Shown: piece after piece, positions 44,698 to 52,248 of the stretch
How the letters are laid out: every line of letters begins with the position of its first letter
Position numbering within the stretch: position 1 is the stretch's first letter
DNA from: Isosphaeraceae bacterium
GTDB lineage: Bacteria; Planctomycetota; Planctomycetia; Isosphaerales; Isosphaeraceae
Length of the DNA stretch: 56,087 bases
Reading direction: 5' to 3'
Assembly: GCA_031291845.1 (NCBI GenBank)
Contig: JARLIH010000235.1
Span: 1 to 56,087, forward strand
Position numbers and translations under genes: made by a program
Notes under the pieces: generated by a model
The model's input: only the letters and a program-made list of their open reading frames with translations
What the model was told of the DNA's origin: nothing
The model's database searches: none

Positions 44698-46566
44698 ATG
44701 CTGCCGGGCCCCGTCTTTCGGTTCGAGCTGATCACGACCGCGCGGCGGCCGCGTTACTTCGTGGCGCGGACGTTGTACGGGCTCTTCCTGCTCTTCGTGC
44801 TCTGGCAGGAGTACCAGAGCTGGGGGAACGTGCGGTTCGTGGTCACGTTCGAATCGATGAGCCGCTTCGCGCAGGCCACGTTCATGGCGTTCGCCTGGGC
44901 CCAGGGGTTTGCCCTGATCGCCATGATCCCGGCGCTGCTGGCCGGGGTGATCGCCGACGAGTACCAGCGCAAGACGCTGCACTACCTGCTGGCGAGCCGG
45001 CTCACCAGCCGCGAGATCGTGCTGGGCAAGCTCTGCGCGCGCTTGCTGTACGTCGGCGTCATCCTGCTCATGGGCGTGCCGGTCGTGAGCCTGGTCGCCC
45101 TGTTCGGCGGGCTCGATCCGTGGGAGGTACTGTATGTTTACAGCGGCACCTTCTCGCTCGTGCTGTTCCTCTCGGGCGCGTCGCTGTTGATCTCGGTCCT
45201 GACGACCCGCCCCAGGGTCGCGGTCGTCATCACCTACACACTCGTATTCATCTGGTTCTTCGTACCGATGGCCCTGGCGCCGACGGCGGCCTTCTTCGGC
45301 CCGCCCCTCGACTGGGTCAAGCCGGTGACCGACGCGGTGCTGCTGACCAACCCGTACCAGGTCTGGCAGAAAATCTCATCTACGAATCATCACTACAATA
45401 ATATGATTATATATAATAGAACAGGTGCCGCAGGCTGGCTGGCCATGCAGATGGACGAAGCGATTGAGACGCTCGTCTGGATGGTGGGGCTCCAGACGGC
45501 CCTGGGGGCGCTGTTCTTGACGCTGGCGGTGGCGAGCCTGCGTCCGCTGCGCGGGGGGGCGTGGCCGGGGGTGCGGAAGCCGGCGCGGGTGCGCTGGCGG
45601 TCGTTGCTGTCCCGGTCGCCCCGGTTGTGGAATGCGCCGGCGCGGCCTCCGTGCGGCGATGACGAGAACCCGGTGCTCTGGAAGGAGAAGTTCGCGGCGG
45701 GGGGCGGCCTGACCTGGCTGCGCAGCCGGCCGGTGGTCCTGGTGTTGAGCGTCCTGCTTGGCTGCTACCTGCTCGATGCGGGCTGGCCGGTCGTCGCGGA
45801 CTGGTTCGGCATGAGCGGGGGCCAATCACCTCGCCTGGTGCTGAACGGTGCGCTACGAGAGAGCAGCACGTTCCTGTTCCTGTTGCTTACGCTGTCGGTC
45901 GCGAGCGCGGGGGCGGTCAGCCTCACGGGCGAGCGCGAAGGCGACTCGTGGGTCAGCCTGACGGCCACGCTGCTGACGGGCGACGAGATCGTGCGGGGCA
46001 AGATCCTGGGCGCTCTCTGGTGCTCGCAGCGGCTGTTTCTGGCCCTCTTCGTGATGTGGGGCTATGGCCTCTTGCTCGGCGCGATCCATCCGCTCGGCGC
46101 GTTGCTCGCTCTGCTGGGTTTGGGGCTTTTCACGTGGTTCGCGGCCGCCCTGGGCGTGTTCATCTCGCTCCGAGCTAAGAACTCGACCCGCGCGCTGGCG
46201 GCGACGGTCTTCTGGCTGATCGTGTTCAACGGCGGCTACCTTGTCGTCTTCATCCCGTTCTTGCGGCAGGGCACCGACATGCTCCTGGCCGGGATGACGC
46301 CGTATGCCCAGTGGCTCGCGCTGTTTTCGTATGCGGACATCGGGTCGCTCTGGCGGGACGAGAGCTTCCAGGTCGCCGGCTTTGCGGGGCGGCACGGGTG
46401 GGAGACGTTCGGGCTGCTTGCGATCGCTTATTTCGTGTATGGCGTGGGCGCGCTGCTGCTCACGGGCGCGGCGGCCGAGGCGTTCGACAAGGTTGACGAC
46501 CGCCCCCGGCGCAGTGTCGACTCCCGAGAGCGGGTCGCCGTGCGATTGGAGGCGCCGACCGGGTGA
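44698..46566 (+). CDS. ABC-2 type transporter permease, two membrane halves
   Basis: A 622-aa membrane protein with about twelve hydrophobic segments in two halves. Each half has an ABC-2 permease-like core: first IADEYQRKTLHYLLASRLTS then REIVLGKLCARLLYVGVILL; second SLTGEREGDSWVSLTATLLT then GDEIVRGKILGALW. This E(Y/G)...T...LL-T...IV-GK pattern is typical of NatB/GldF-like permeases that work with a separate ATPase, but no ATPase gene is adjacent. A soluble loop (about 280-345) contains DDENPVLWKEKFAAGGGLTW. An AT-rich in-frame stretch (45370-45422) encodes an odd Asn-rich segment. ATG 44698 follows a GCGAGGCG motif. Confidence 0.85.
   Translation: MLPGPVFRFELITTARRPRYFVARTLYGLFLLFVLWQEYQSWGNVRFVVTFESMSRFAQATFMAFAWAQGFALIAMIPALLAGVIADEYQRKTLHYLLASRLTSREIVLGKLCARLLYVGVILLMGVPVVSLVALFGGLDPWEVLYVYSGTFSLVLFLSGASLLISVLTTRPRVAVVITYTLVFIWFFVPMALAPTAAFFGPPLDWVKPVTDAVLLTNPYQVWQKISSTNHHYNNMIIYNRTGAAGWLAMQMDEAIETLVWMVGLQTALGALFLTLAVASLRPLRGGAWPGVRKPARVRWRSLLSRSPRLWNAPARPPCGDDENPVLWKEKFAAGGGLTWLRSRPVVLVLSVLLGCYLLDAGWPVVADWFGMSGGQSPRLVLNGALRESSTFLFLLLTLSVASAGAVSLTGEREGDSWVSLTATLLTGDEIVRGKILGALWCSQRLFLALFVMWGYGLLLGAIHPLGALLALLGLGLFTWFAAALGVFISLRAKNSTRALAATVFWLIVFNGGYLVVFIPFLRQGTDMLLAGMTPYAQWLALFSYADIGSLWRDESFQVAGFAGRHGWETFGLLAIAYFVYGVGALLLTGAAAEAFDKVDDRPRRSVDSRERVAVRLEAPTG
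45370..45422 (+). other. AT-rich in-frame island inside the permease gene
   Basis: About 53 bases (containing AATAATATGATTATATATAA) are strikingly AT-rich within a GC-rich gene and encode KISSTNHHYNNMIIYNRTG. The frame stays open on both sides. It resembles a small insertion or a locus-specific extension of an extracytoplasmic loop. Confidence 0.65.
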
Positions 46567-46596
46567 GACGCGCTGTTGGGCCGGCTTCGCGACCCG

Positions 46597-46668
46597 ATGA
46601 GGCGTGCGGTACAACCTAAGGGACGAATTGAAGAAGACCGCGAGCTCCTCAAAAGACTCGCGCGATGA
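46597..46668 (+). CDS. Tiny open frame (23 aa) translationally coupled to doc, antitoxin remnant?
   Basis: ATG 46597 opens a 23-codon frame, MRRAVQPKGRIEEDRELLKR then LAR, whose TGA overlaps the doc start codon as ATGA. The sequence is helical and charged like the C-terminal toxin-binding tail of a Phd-type antitoxin, but is far shorter than a complete antitoxin (about 70-80 aa). There is no strong ribosome binding site. It is in the same frame as the permease and begins 30 bp after the permease stop. Confidence 0.35.
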   Translation: MRRAVQPKGRIEEDRELLKRLAR

Positions 46669-47048
46669 AGTACCTGAGCCTGGACTTGATCCTCCGCATT
46701 CACGAGCGAGTGATTGCCGCGACCGGCGGCGACCCAGCAGTCTTAGACATAGGACGACTCGACTCGGCCGTGGCACAGCCGCGTATGGGCTTCGGCGGCC
46801 AGTCGCTCTACCCGACTCTTGCCGCGCTGGCATTCTCTCTGAGCATGAACCACCCATTCGCGGATGGGAACAAACGCACGAGCGACGTTGCGATGCGCAC
46901 GTTCTTGTCACGAAATGGTCATGACATTGACCCGGCCGTCAGTGTTGACGAGCGAGAAGCGGTGTTTCTCGGCGTTGTAGCCGGCGCGGTGACACGCGAG
47001 CAGTTCACCGGCTGGGTCAGGGCCCATGTGGTACGCCGCGGGCGCTGA
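46665..47048 (+). CDS. doc: Doc/Fic-family toxin (death-on-curing type)
   Basis: A 127-aa protein. The Fic/Doc catalytic motif HPFADGNKRT is at residues 63-72, with the typical Doc N-terminus YLSLDLILRIHERVI and RLDSAVAQP. Doc toxins phosphorylate EF-Tu and are neutralised by Phd-type antitoxins; here that activity is inferred from family. No full-length antitoxin gene is adjacent, only a 23-codon overlapping frame upstream. The gene starts about 100 bp after the ABC permease on the same strand, followed by a palindromic element. Confidence 0.88.
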   Translation: MKYLSLDLILRIHERVIAATGGDPAVLDIGRLDSAVAQPRMGFGGQSLYPTLAALAFSLSMNHPFADGNKRTSDVAMRTFLSRNGHDIDPAVSVDEREAVFLGVVAGAVTREQFTGWVRAHVVRRGR

Positions 47049-47218
47049 CTTTGATCGGGCCCGCCTCGGCGGGCTCCTTTCCCAGCGGTTTCTTGGGAGG
47101 GCAAAGCTCACCCGCAGGCTGGGATGATGCAAAGTTGACGTTGACGGTCGAGCTGGCTCATCGCGGTTTGTAGCGCACTCGTGCGTTCGCTTCTGAGTCA
47201 GGGAACCTGCCCGGTCCC

Positions 47219-47447
47219 AAGCCCCGAATGGGGCGCAATGCGACAGCCTGGGACAACGCCCCAGGAGCCGGATGAGGCGAACGAAGATCTTCACAGCCCG
47301 GAAGGGGCGCCCTTGTGCGGTGATGGGGCGTCGCCCCGATCGACACAGCGTGCCCCTTCAGGGCTGAAGAACCGATGGAGCAACGCTGGGCCGCGATCCC
47401 AGGGGCGTTGCCCCTTGGCTGTCGCATTGCGCCCCGTTCGGGGCTGT
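47219..47447. repeat. Nested multi-hairpin palindromic element
   Basis: An outer imperfect inverted repeat of about 48 bp (left 47219-47266, containing GGGGCGCAATGCGACAGCCT; right 47397-47447, containing GGCTGTCGCATTGCGCCCC) encloses an inner one (47289-47310 with 47350-47369, CTTCACAGCCCGG / CAGGGCTGAAG). The arms also contain small self-complementary units such as CCCCGAATGGGG. No coding sequence is present in the 463-bp gap between doc and the GT2-GtrA gene. The layout resembles a non-autonomous mobile repeat. Confidence 0.75.
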
Positions 47448-47511
47448 CAGACGCGCAACAGAAACGATTCCCGCTGGCGCGTCCCAAAGCCCTCGCAAGC
47501 CCAACGTTTCA

Positions 47512-48621
47512 TCATCCCACCCGCAGGGCATCGAGCGTCACGGGGGCCGCTGAGGGCTCGGCGAGCGCTGCTTCCGCGAGGCTCAGCCGCGTGGCGTCGA
47601 CCGGCGCTGATTGGCGGCGAAAGACCACCCAGCGCGACATCGAGAAGCTGATGCCGGTGGCCGTGACGATCCCGACCACCGCCGCTGCCAGCCGGTGCCG
47701 CTGGAAGAACCCGACGTGCAACGGCAGGAACAGCCGCAGGGTCAGGCTGAGCGCGATCCCGAGGGCGTTGCTCAGGGCATAGGTCAAGAACTGCCGGGGC
47801 AGCGACCCTTGCCGCGCGTAGCTGAACGTCAGCCGCCGGTTCAACGAGAAGTTCCAGACCAAGGCCACGGCAATTGCCAGGGCCCCAGCCGTCGCGAGGT
47901 CGAGCGTGCCGCCGATGAACGGGGCCCGCAGTTGAGTTAAGCCCGTGTGGGAGAAGAGAAGCTGGAACAGGGCGTAGCAGGTCAGGTCGACAACCATCCC
48001 CGACGCCCCTACCATGCAAAACTGCACAAGGCGCGAGAGGTTGCCGAACCGGTCGTCGGCCAGCCGCTTGACGTGGCGTAAGTCGCTCACCTTCAACGAT
48101 AACCCGTTGCGTCCGGCAGGCGGTCGGACGGCCAGGGGAATCTCCCGCCGGCGCCCTTCGACGCGGGCAAGGAGCTCCAGGGCGAACCGGTCGCCGATTG
48201 GCCGGAAGTCGTCGTCCGCGGCGCGGGCCGCGCGGCGGGTCAGGGCGACCAAACCGGTCCCGGGCTCGGAGATGCCCAAGAGCGGCCGCGCGAACATGCG
48301 CATCGCCGCGCGGACGAGCGGGTTCCCGCCCCGTCCCTCGCGTGTCGCGATGGCCAGCTCGGCCTCGCCGCGCACCACCGGCGCGATGACGCGGGCTAGC
48401 CCGTCGGGGGCGTAACCGCGCGTTGGGTCGAGCACGACCAGCACGTCTCCCGCCGCGGCGCGCAAACCGTCGACCGCCGCCGCCAGCCCGTCGCGCCCTT
48501 CCGGGACGATCAGCTCGACCGCATGCCCTTGGTGTTCAAGGGCTTGGCAGAATCTCTCCAGACCTTCGCCGGTCGGCGTCGCACCGGCAGCCACGGGGAC
48601 GATCAAGCTGACTCGGGCCAT
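47512..48621 (-). CDS. GT2-like glycosyltransferase fused to a GtrA membrane domain
   Basis: A 369-aa protein. An N-terminal GT-A domain of the dolichyl/undecaprenyl-phosphate mannosyltransferase type (about 1-185) has MARVSLIVPV, DVLVVLDPTRGYAPDG (degenerate DxD region), GNPLVRAAMRMFARPLLGIS and GTGLVALTRRAA. The C-terminal GtrA domain (about 210-345) has four helices: QFCMVGASGMVVDLTCYALF, ATAGALAIAVALVWNFSLNR, RQFLTYALSNALGIALSLTL and AVVGIVTATGISFSMSRWVV. Such fusions transfer sugars to polyprenyl phosphate and flip them. ATG 48621 fits the family start; an in-frame extension to 48798 is Ser/Arg-rich and unlikely. Confidence 0.85.
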   Translation of the reverse strand: MARVSLIVPVAAGATPTGEGLERFCQALEHQGHAVELIVPEGRDGLAAAVDGLRAAAGDVLVVLDPTRGYAPDGLARVIAPVVRGEAELAIATREGRGGNPLVRAAMRMFARPLLGISEPGTGLVALTRRAARAADDDFRPIGDRFALELLARVEGRRREIPLAVRPPAGRNGLSLKVSDLRHVKRLADDRFGNLSRLVQFCMVGASGMVVDLTCYALFQLLFSHTGLTQLRAPFIGGTLDLATAGALAIAVALVWNFSLNRRLTFSYARQGSLPRQFLTYALSNALGIALSLTLRLFLPLHVGFFQRHRLAAAVVGIVTATGISFSMSRWVVFRRQSAPVDATRLSLAEAALAEPSAAPVTLDALRVG

Positions 48622-48913
48622 TGCGCAGGCACTCCCCACCAGGTTCGTCGCTTCCGCGTTAGGGGTACGTCGAGAGGTGGTGGATGGTTCAAAGGAACGC
48701 GGGGCGGATGTCTCGGCTTCTCCGGATGGTATTCGGCAGACGGGTAATTCTCGCGACAGCGCGATTCCCACTTCCCCGGGGCGAACATCCGGATTCATCG
48801 GATTACTTCAAGCAATTGTAGTTCATTGACCCCTGGACGGCAATCCGAACCTGGTTGGGGCGAGATACCGTTCACGCGCTCGAGCGATTTCCCGTCATCT
48901 GTGCTGGTTCGTC

Positions 48914-48972
48914 GGGTGCATGAAATGCACCATCTGCTTGGTACGAAAGGGAATGGTGCATTTCATGCACCC
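48914..48972. terminator. 19-bp perfect palindrome, shared with 54459-54502
   Basis: GGGTGCATGAAATGCACCA (48914-48932) is perfectly inverted at 48954-48972 with a 21-nt loop. It lies downstream of the leftward ABM gene (stop at 49033). The same core word lies between convergent genes at 54459-54502, so a termination or transcript-stabilising role is plausible. The rest of the 411-bp gap shows no gene. Confidence 0.6.
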
Positions 48973-49032
48973 TACGGGGAGCACGGAATGGCGAACCACT
49001 CACGGGGCGATGGCATCGTTCCTGGCGGATCC

Positions 49033-49353
49033 TCAATGAGCGGAGCGGCTCGGCGGACCGATGTCTTCCGCGCGGGGGTAGATCTTGTGGCGGGGGACTG
49101 CGCGCAGGACCTGCTCCCGGCCCCAATCGGCCGTCTGGCGGAAGGCGTCGGAGCGGAGGAAGCTATAGAAGGCGTCGGGGTCGGACCACTCGCTCAGGAT
49201 CGCGAACGAGTCGGGGTCGTCGACGCGCTGATAGAGATAGCTCGAGGTGTGTCCGGGCATCGTCCCGAGGAGGGCGAGCACAGCCTGGAATTTCTCGACA
49301 AAGAGGGGGGCTTTGCCGGGGAGGACGTCGTAGTAGAGGCCGACGGTCACCAT
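49033..49353 (-). CDS. Antibiotic biosynthesis monooxygenase (ABM) domain protein
   Basis: A 106-aa single-domain protein with the dimeric alpha-beta barrel pattern: MVTVGLYYDVLPGKAPLFVE, KFQAVLALLGTMPGHTSSYL, DPDSFAILSEWSDPDAFYSF, RSDAFRQTADWG. ABM proteins include cofactor-less monooxygenases, haem-degrading enzymes and quinol-processing enzymes; the His/Asn residues needed to choose among these are not clear. It ends in a short tail after the barrel (PRAEDIGPPSRSAH). It lies 27 bp after mnmA on the same strand and is probably co-transcribed. Confidence 0.85.
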   Translation of the reverse strand: MVTVGLYYDVLPGKAPLFVEKFQAVLALLGTMPGHTSSYLYQRVDDPDSFAILSEWSDPDAFYSFLRSDAFRQTADWGREQVLRAVPRHKIYPRAEDIGPPSRSAH

Positions 49354-49380
49354 GGGGTCGGGTCTTTCGGGGAAGGGGGT

Positions 49381-50469
49381 TCAGGACTCGGGCAAGTCGA
49401 GCCCGCGGTCGATCCAGCCGCCACCGAGGACGAGGTCCCCCTGGTAGAGGGTTACCACCTGGCCCGGGGTGACGGCAGGCTGGGGCGTTTCGAACCGGAC
49501 GCGGGCCCGCTCACCGGGCAGGGGCTCGATGGTGGCGGCGACCGCCTGGTGCCGCGCTCGGATCTGTGCGAGGCAAGGGGTCGGACCCTCGGGGGCTGGC
49601 CCTTGCCAGTTGACGCGCGACGCCTCGAGGCCCCCCTTGTCGAGCGCTTCGCGGCGGCCGACGGTAACCGTCTTCGACAGTGGCTCGATCCCGACGACGT
49701 ATCGAGGTTCGCCGACCGCAATCCCCAGGCCCCGGCGCTGGCCGATGGTGAACCCTTCGATCCCTCCGTGCTGGGCGAGCACCGTCCCATCCTCGTCGAC
49801 GATCGCGCCTGCGCTGTCTCGCCCGGGGCGCCTTTGGTGCACGAAGTCGAGGTAGTCGTCGTTTGGGACGAAGCAGATCTCCTGGCTGTCGGGCTTGTCG
49901 TGGACGGGCAAGCCTTGCTCGCGCGCGATCGTCCGGATCTCGGCCTTGGGGTAGCCGCCGACCGGGAACAGCACGTGCGGCAACAATTCCCTACGCAGCC
50001 CGAACAAAACGTACGACTGGTCCTTCCCTCGGTCGGCTCCGCGCGCAACGCGCAGGCCGCCGTCCGGCGCCAGCGCCAGCCGGGCGTAGTGTCCCGTCGC
50101 CACGAAGTCGGCACCGACCTGCTTGCCGTACGCCCAGAGCTTGCCGAACTTGAGCCAGATGTTGCACAAGACGCAGGGGTTCGGCGTCCGCCCCGCGGCG
50201 TACTCGTCGGCGAACTGGTCCATGATCCGCGCGAACTCGCGCTCGAAGTCGAGCGCATAGAACGGGATATCCAGCCGGTCGGCCACGTTCTGGGCGTCCA
50301 CCGCGTCGGTCGCGCTGCAACAGGTCTTGGCCCGGCGCTCGGCGTCCTCGGCGTGGGGGCCGGGGGGCCCGAACAGGCCCATGACCACCTATCCAAGCGC
50401 CGTCACCAGGTGCGCGGCCCCCGACCAGTCGACACCACCACTCATCGCCAACACGACGCGCTGACCCAT
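49381..50469 (-). pseudogene. mnmA: mnmA, tRNA-specific 2-thiouridylase, interrupted by TAG near the N-terminus
   Basis: MnmA thiolates U34 of tRNA-Lys/Glu/Gln. From ATG 50469 the first 26 codons read MGQRVVLAMSGGVDWSGAAH then LVTALG, followed by TAG (50391-50389) where Glu of the usual GxEVVG is expected. After the stop the protein is recognisable to the end: GRTPNPCVLCNIWLKFGKLW (catalytic Cys), GADFVATGHYARL, KDQSYVLFGL, DSQEICFVPNDDYLDFV (second Cys), GFTIGQRRGLGIAVG. The PP-loop, normally SGGVDSS, reads SGGVDWS. A restart at GTG 50388 would lack the ATP-binding loop. Either the gene is inactive or the base calls here are wrong. Confidence 0.85.
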
Positions 50470-50919
50470 CGCGGGAACCTGTTCCTCGCCGACTCACTGT
50501 GCATCTGCTTCGCGACCATCGTAGCCGCGGCGCGTGCGCGGCGGCAAGGTCCGTCACGTTGTGGGGCGAACCGTTCCCCCGTGGGTGGTCCGGCCTGAGC
50601 CCCTCGAACCTCCTCAAGTGGAGGAACCCGCGCAGCTTCCAGCAATTCAGGGTCCCAGCCCGAAGCTCGCGAGCGAACATTCCGAATGAATGGGGAGAGG
50701 CGTTCTCTCCCGGGTGTTCTCGGCTGCCCGAACACCGGCGCAACTTGCAGAGCGAACTTGCTTTAGCGTCAGCGTCATTCCATGCCGGCCCGCTCTTCCC
50801 AAAAATTCTGCCCTGGGATAGACTCCGCTCTCGGACCGGGTCCGGAAGAGGCGGCATCGCGGCCGGCTTCGCGACCAAAGGAGTTGGTCGGGCGAGCGTT
50901 GGGAAGGACTCCCTGGTTT
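50470..50919. other. Divergent intergenic region with two adjacent hairpins
   Basis: It lies between mnmA (leftward) and a lipoprotein hydrolase (rightward). GGGAGAG (50693-50699) pairs with CTCTCCC (50705-50711), and GGTGTTC (50713-50719) pairs with GAACACC (50730-50736), one base apart. They could form a structured leader of the rightward transcript. No gene is recognised. Confidence 0.45.
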
Positions 50920-52089
50920 ATGCGCGAAGGTCGGCGGTTCGCGGCGGGGCTCGGGGCCGTGGTCATCTGCCTGGCGGGGTTGCCGGGCTGCGCCACCATG
51001 CGCAACAACGCCCCGTCACCCGACCTTCAGCCGTGCTCCGACGCGTTCATCGCCACCCGCGACGGCTGGCAGCTCGGCATGCGCCACATTCGCCCGGCCG
51101 TGCCCGACCCCAACAAGCTGCCGGTCGTCCTCTGCCACGGCCTGGGGCTGAACGCGACGTTCTGGACGATCACCGACAACCACCTCCCCGCGCAGCTCGC
51201 AGCGCGCGGGTATGAGGTGTTCCTGTTCGACTTCCGCGGCTCGGGCAACAGCAGCAAGGTGGGCCGCGTCGGCCAGATCAACGCCCGGCTGCGCCAGACC
51301 CCGTTCCTGGAAGTCGGCGAAGGGCGCTGGACCGTCGACGACATCGTCCACTACGACGTGCCGGCCGTCCTCGATTACGTGAAGCAGGAGACCGGCAGCG
51401 ACCGGGTCAACTGGGTCGGTCATAGCCTGGGCGGCATGCTGATGTTCCCGTACCTGGAGCAGTCGCCCGACGCGGGCCGCGTGGCGAGCTTCGTCGGCAT
51501 GGGAAGCACGATCACGATCGCCAACACCCCCGCGCGCGACATGCTGCGCGCCAATCGGGGCCTGCGCGTCCTGGCCCGAGCGCTCAGCCCCGGCCGGCTC
51601 GGGCGCCCGCTCATGTACGTGCGCTTCCCGGGCCTCGACCGGATCGACCAGTTCTACTACACGTCCGAAAACGTCGACAAGCAGACCGTCGCCCGCTTCT
51701 ACGGCTACACGCTCGAGGACACGGGGCGCTCGGCGCTCAAGCAGCTCGACCCCTACCTCGAGTTTGGTCACTTCGTCTCGGCCGACCGCAAGACCGACTA
51801 CGCCGTACTGCTCTCCTCAGTCACCACCCCCACCCTCATGATCGCCGGCGAGGCGGACAGCATGTCGGACATCCCCTCGACCGAACAGACCTACAACGCC
51901 CTGGGAAGCCCCGACAAGCTCCTGATGCGCTTCGGCAAGCGCGACGGGCAGGTGGCCGACTACGGCCACTGCGACCTCGTCTGGAGCCGCTACGCCCCGC
52001 AGGAAATCTTCCCTCCCCTGATCGACTGGCTCGACCGCCACCAGCCCATCGCCAGCCCGCAAGAATTGCCCAGTCCACAGAGGCGATGA
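50920..52089 (+). CDS. Alpha/beta hydrolase lipoprotein (lipase-like)
   Basis: A 389-aa protein with lipobox ICLAGLPGC (Cys24). The core has VVLCHGLGLNATFWTI (oxyanion loop), FDFRGSGNSS, the nucleophile elbow NWVGHSLGGMLMFPYLEQ and the late acid in MIAGEADSMSDIP; the catalytic His is probably in ADYGHCDLVWSRYAPQ. The arrangement recalls gastric-lipase/polyester-hydrolase-like alpha/beta hydrolases acting at a membrane surface. ATG 50920 has GGAAGGA 11 bases upstream and gives a proper signal peptide. Its stop codon lies at the edge of the 45-bp inverted repeat at 52088-52248. Confidence 0.85.
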   Translation: MREGRRFAAGLGAVVICLAGLPGCATMRNNAPSPDLQPCSDAFIATRDGWQLGMRHIRPAVPDPNKLPVVLCHGLGLNATFWTITDNHLPAQLAARGYEVFLFDFRGSGNSSKVGRVGQINARLRQTPFLEVGEGRWTVDDIVHYDVPAVLDYVKQETGSDRVNWVGHSLGGMLMFPYLEQSPDAGRVASFVGMGSTITIANTPARDMLRANRGLRVLARALSPGRLGRPLMYVRFPGLDRIDQFYYTSENVDKQTVARFYGYTLEDTGRSALKQLDPYLEFGHFVSADRKTDYAVLLSSVTTPTLMIAGEADSMSDIPSTEQTYNALGSPDKLLMRFGKRDGQVADYGHCDLVWSRYAPQEIFPPLIDWLDRHQPIASPQELPSPQRR

Positions 52090-52248
52090 AGAGCAGAGGT
52101 TTATCCACAGATGGACACAGATTAACACAGATTCGAAATGTGAATAACTTAGAAAACATTCAATTTCATAACATTTTCACACTTCAAATATTTATGTATT
52201 TCCATCTGTGTTAATCTGTGTCCATCTGTGGATAAACCTTTGCTCTTC
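52088..52248. repeat. 45-bp inverted repeat spanning two convergent gene ends
   Basis: The left arm 52088-52132 (GAAGAGCAGAGGTTTATCCA onward) and right arm 52204-52248 are inverted copies with one mismatch, separated by a 71-nt AT-rich loop. Each arm contains TTATCCACA, identical to a consensus DnaA box, and three CACAGAT words spaced about 10 bp apart. The left arm starts within the TGA of the rightward hydrolase, and the right arm ends within the TGA of the leftward NUDIX gene. It probably acts as a two-way terminator and/or is a mobile repeat. Confidence 0.85.

Noticed and set aside
48826..50598. 590-aa plus-strand frame over the ABM and mnmA genes
   Set aside because: The translation has no recognisable motifs, whereas the minus strand encodes clear ABM and MnmA sequences.
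52088..52248. Replication origin based on two TTATCCACA words
   Set aside because: Only two boxes occur, both as part of the inverted repeat arms; no dnaA, dnaN, gyrB or box cluster is nearby.
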